A stretch of 64,000 nucleotides of DNA, taken from positions 292,999 to 356,998 of the forward strand of contig CAJTDK010000001.1 of the NCBI GenBank assembly GCA_910575105.1, read 5' to 3'. Under the pieces are notes generated by a model, which made no database searches, was not told the origin of the DNA, and worked only from the letters and a program-made list of their open reading frames with translations. The translations under genes and the position numbers were made by a program. Origin of the DNA: Lachnospiraceae bacterium. Lineage in GTDB: Bacteria; Bacillota; Clostridia; Lachnospirales; Lachnospiraceae. Position 1 is the stretch's first letter, and every line of letters begins with the position of its first letter. Of this stretch, positions 62,821 to 64,000 are shown piece by piece.

Positions 62821-63516
62821 TTATGACTTTTCAATCTTATATCCCACTCCCCACACTACCTTCAGATAGCGCGGCTCTTTCGGATTGATCTCAATCTTCT
62901 CCCGGATATGCCGGATATGGACAGCCACAGTGTTGTCCACCCCGATGGCATCCTCGTTCCAGATATCCTCATATATCTGGCTGATCGAGAACACTTTACC
63001 CTGATTCTTTACCAGAAGCAGCAGGATACTGTACTCTAACGGGGTCAGCTTCACCGGCTCACCGTCCACGGTCACTTCCTTCAAGTCATCATTTACCGAC
63101 AGCCCGCCGACAGTATACACCGACTCCTGGCCTGTATCTACCGTACTTCCAAGCTTCGTATACCTGCGGATCTGGGATTTTACACGAGCGATCAGTTCCA
63201 GCGGATTAAACGGCTTCGTCACGTAATCGTCCGCCCCGATATTGAGCCCCAGGATCTTATCGGCATCCTCGGATTTTGCCGACAGGATAATGATCGGCAT
63301 GTTGTTCTCCTCCCGGATCTTAAGCGTTGCGCGTATACCGTCAAGCTTCGGCATCATCACATCGATCACAAGAAGATCCACATGCTCCGTCTCCAGTACC
63401 TTAAGGGCCTCCATGCCATCATACGCTTTCAGTACCTCATACCCCTCCTGGGTCAGATAGATCTCTATCGCTTCTATAATTTCCTTATCATCATCACAAA
63501 CCAATATCTTAGCCAT
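62821..63516 (-). CDS. OmpR/PhoB-family response regulator
   Basis: A 231-residue regulator. The receiver has D8-D9-D10 and the acceptor D52 (VIDVMMPKLDG); the KPF lysine is near 102. The C-terminal winged helix includes LTPLEYSILLLLVKNQGKVF and VDNTVAVHIRHIREKI. Its closest relatives regulate cell-envelope or antimicrobial-peptide responses in Gram-positives. It is first in the operon with the large histidine kinase. Confidence 0.95.
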   Translation of the reverse strand: MAKILVCDDDKEIIEAIEIYLTQEGYEVLKAYDGMEALKVLETEHVDLLVIDVMMPKLDGIRATLKIREENNMPIIILSAKSEDADKILGLNIGADDYVTKPFNPLELIARVKSQIRRYTKLGSTVDTGQESVYTVGGLSVNDDLKEVTVDGEPVKLTPLEYSILLLLVKNQGKVFSISQIYEDIWNEDAIGVDNTVAVHIRHIREKIEINPKEPRYLKVVWGVGYKIEKS

Positions 63517-63666
63517 CTTTCATCACCTCCCTTATACTATACAAGAATAGCAGGAAATTTTTAAGACCCATTGCCCAAAAATCTTAAGATATTATGAAAA
63601 CGACACCATCCCGCTGTTTCTCCCCCACATTTTATCTGGAAAAAATTGTCTATTTTTATCGTTTAA

Positions 63667-64000
63667 CCTGAATTATTCACGCTATCTTTTTCAACAGTGT
63701 TCAATGCCGTATAAACACTGTGTTTTGACCATTTTACTTTTTCACCTAATAAGTGAAACAATTTCTATACAAAAAAGAGCCTCAAGTTTGCTATGATTAT
63801 GTTGGTAAGCAGCCACACATAAAGCAAAGGAGAAGCCCTATGCATAGTTTAAAGGAAATTCAGTTAAAATGCAACAAACAGTTTATTGTAGACTTTGATG
63901 GAGGGAAACTTTCCTCCGACGGAGGACTTCTTTTGATCAAGGAATTCCTCCATACCCTTGGTATTGAAAGTCTGCTAAAAAGCAGCTTTAAGACGAATGA
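63667..64000 (+). mobile_element. IS1380-family insertion sequence, left part
   Basis: The sequence CCTGAATTATTCACG at 63667 has the CCT start seen in IS1380-family terminal repeats and is followed 170 bp later by the transposase start. The right end and target duplication lie outside the window, so the left boundary is tentative. 63517-63666 before it is the promoter region of the response regulator, with no gene seen. Confidence 0.6.
63840..64000 (+). CDS. IS1380-family transposase, N-terminal part
   Basis: An ATG at 63840 with AAAGGAG upstream opens a frame running to the window edge (53 codons). The start (FIVDFDGGKLSSDGGLLLIK) is the hallmark N-terminus of IS1380-type DDE transposases. 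The catalytic residues are beyond the window. Confidence 0.88.
   Translation, partial: MHSLKEIQLKCNKQFIVDFDGGKLSSDGGLLLIKEFLHTLGIESLLKSSFKTN

Overview
The window looks like chromosomal DNA of a Firmicute of class Clostridia, most likely a gut Lachnospiraceae. The signs are moderate GC with AT-rich intergenic regions, strong AGGAGG-type ribosome sites, a dnaX-ybaB-recR block, a LysM/DUF5711/CvpA block, split (two-gene) transketolases, an arginine deiminase pathway tied to ornithine cyclodeaminase, and energy-coupling nickel/cobalt transport with LarB. The species call is inference. No rRNA, tRNA or CRISPR was seen.

Layout. 0-6.4 kb: the start of a secreted protein, two twin-repeat LytTR-type boxes, a surface-protein remnant, a LytTR regulator/GHKL kinase pair, a GNAT acetyltransferase, a MATE pump, a shortened AraC regulator and a lipoprotein. 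6.5-17.1 kb: a leftward operon with a ribose-type ABC importer, a split transketolase, a GlpK-like kinase and a zinc polyol dehydrogenase, followed by LacI and RpiR regulators. 17.2-21.6 kb: a divergent operon with a second split transketolase (gene order reversed), a second FGGY kinase and a cyclase-family hydrolase. Its promoter carries a palindrome over the -10 box, probably an RpiR operator. 21.7-27.3 kb: a GH25 lysozyme, a candidate C-rich small RNA, a nickel/cobalt ECF transporter with LarB and DUF3842 plus a structured leader candidate, and a toxin-antitoxin scar.

27.4-34.5 kb: arginine fermentation (ArcA, ArcB, ornithine cyclodeaminase, ArcC) with an AraC regulator that has two DNA-binding domains, then a fused and frameshifted DUF969/Pcp pseudogene. 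34.6-47 kb: two adjacent leftward operons, one with a hydantoin-type racemase, two AGCS symporters and a MATE pump, the other with malic enzyme, two polysaccharide-deacetylase-fold hydrolases, an ArgH lyase and an NhaC carrier, under a FadR-type regulator. This set could release fumarate from an N-succinyl compound and burn it to pyruvate; it is the least explained system here. 47-64 kb: a third MATE pump, the CvpA/DUF5711/LysM block, a LacI-transaldolase-transketolase operon, recR-ybaB-dnaX, a phosphofructokinase with an unusual active-site lysine, an OmpR-type two-component system, and the left end of an IS1380-family element cut by the window edge.

Common themes are carbohydrate carbon entering the non-oxidative pentose phosphate pool through three separate split transketolases, and amino acid fermentation through arginine, ornithine, proline and possibly fumarate. 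Several loci show recent decay: surface-protein remnant, AraC fragment, toxin-antitoxin scar and the Pcp fusion.
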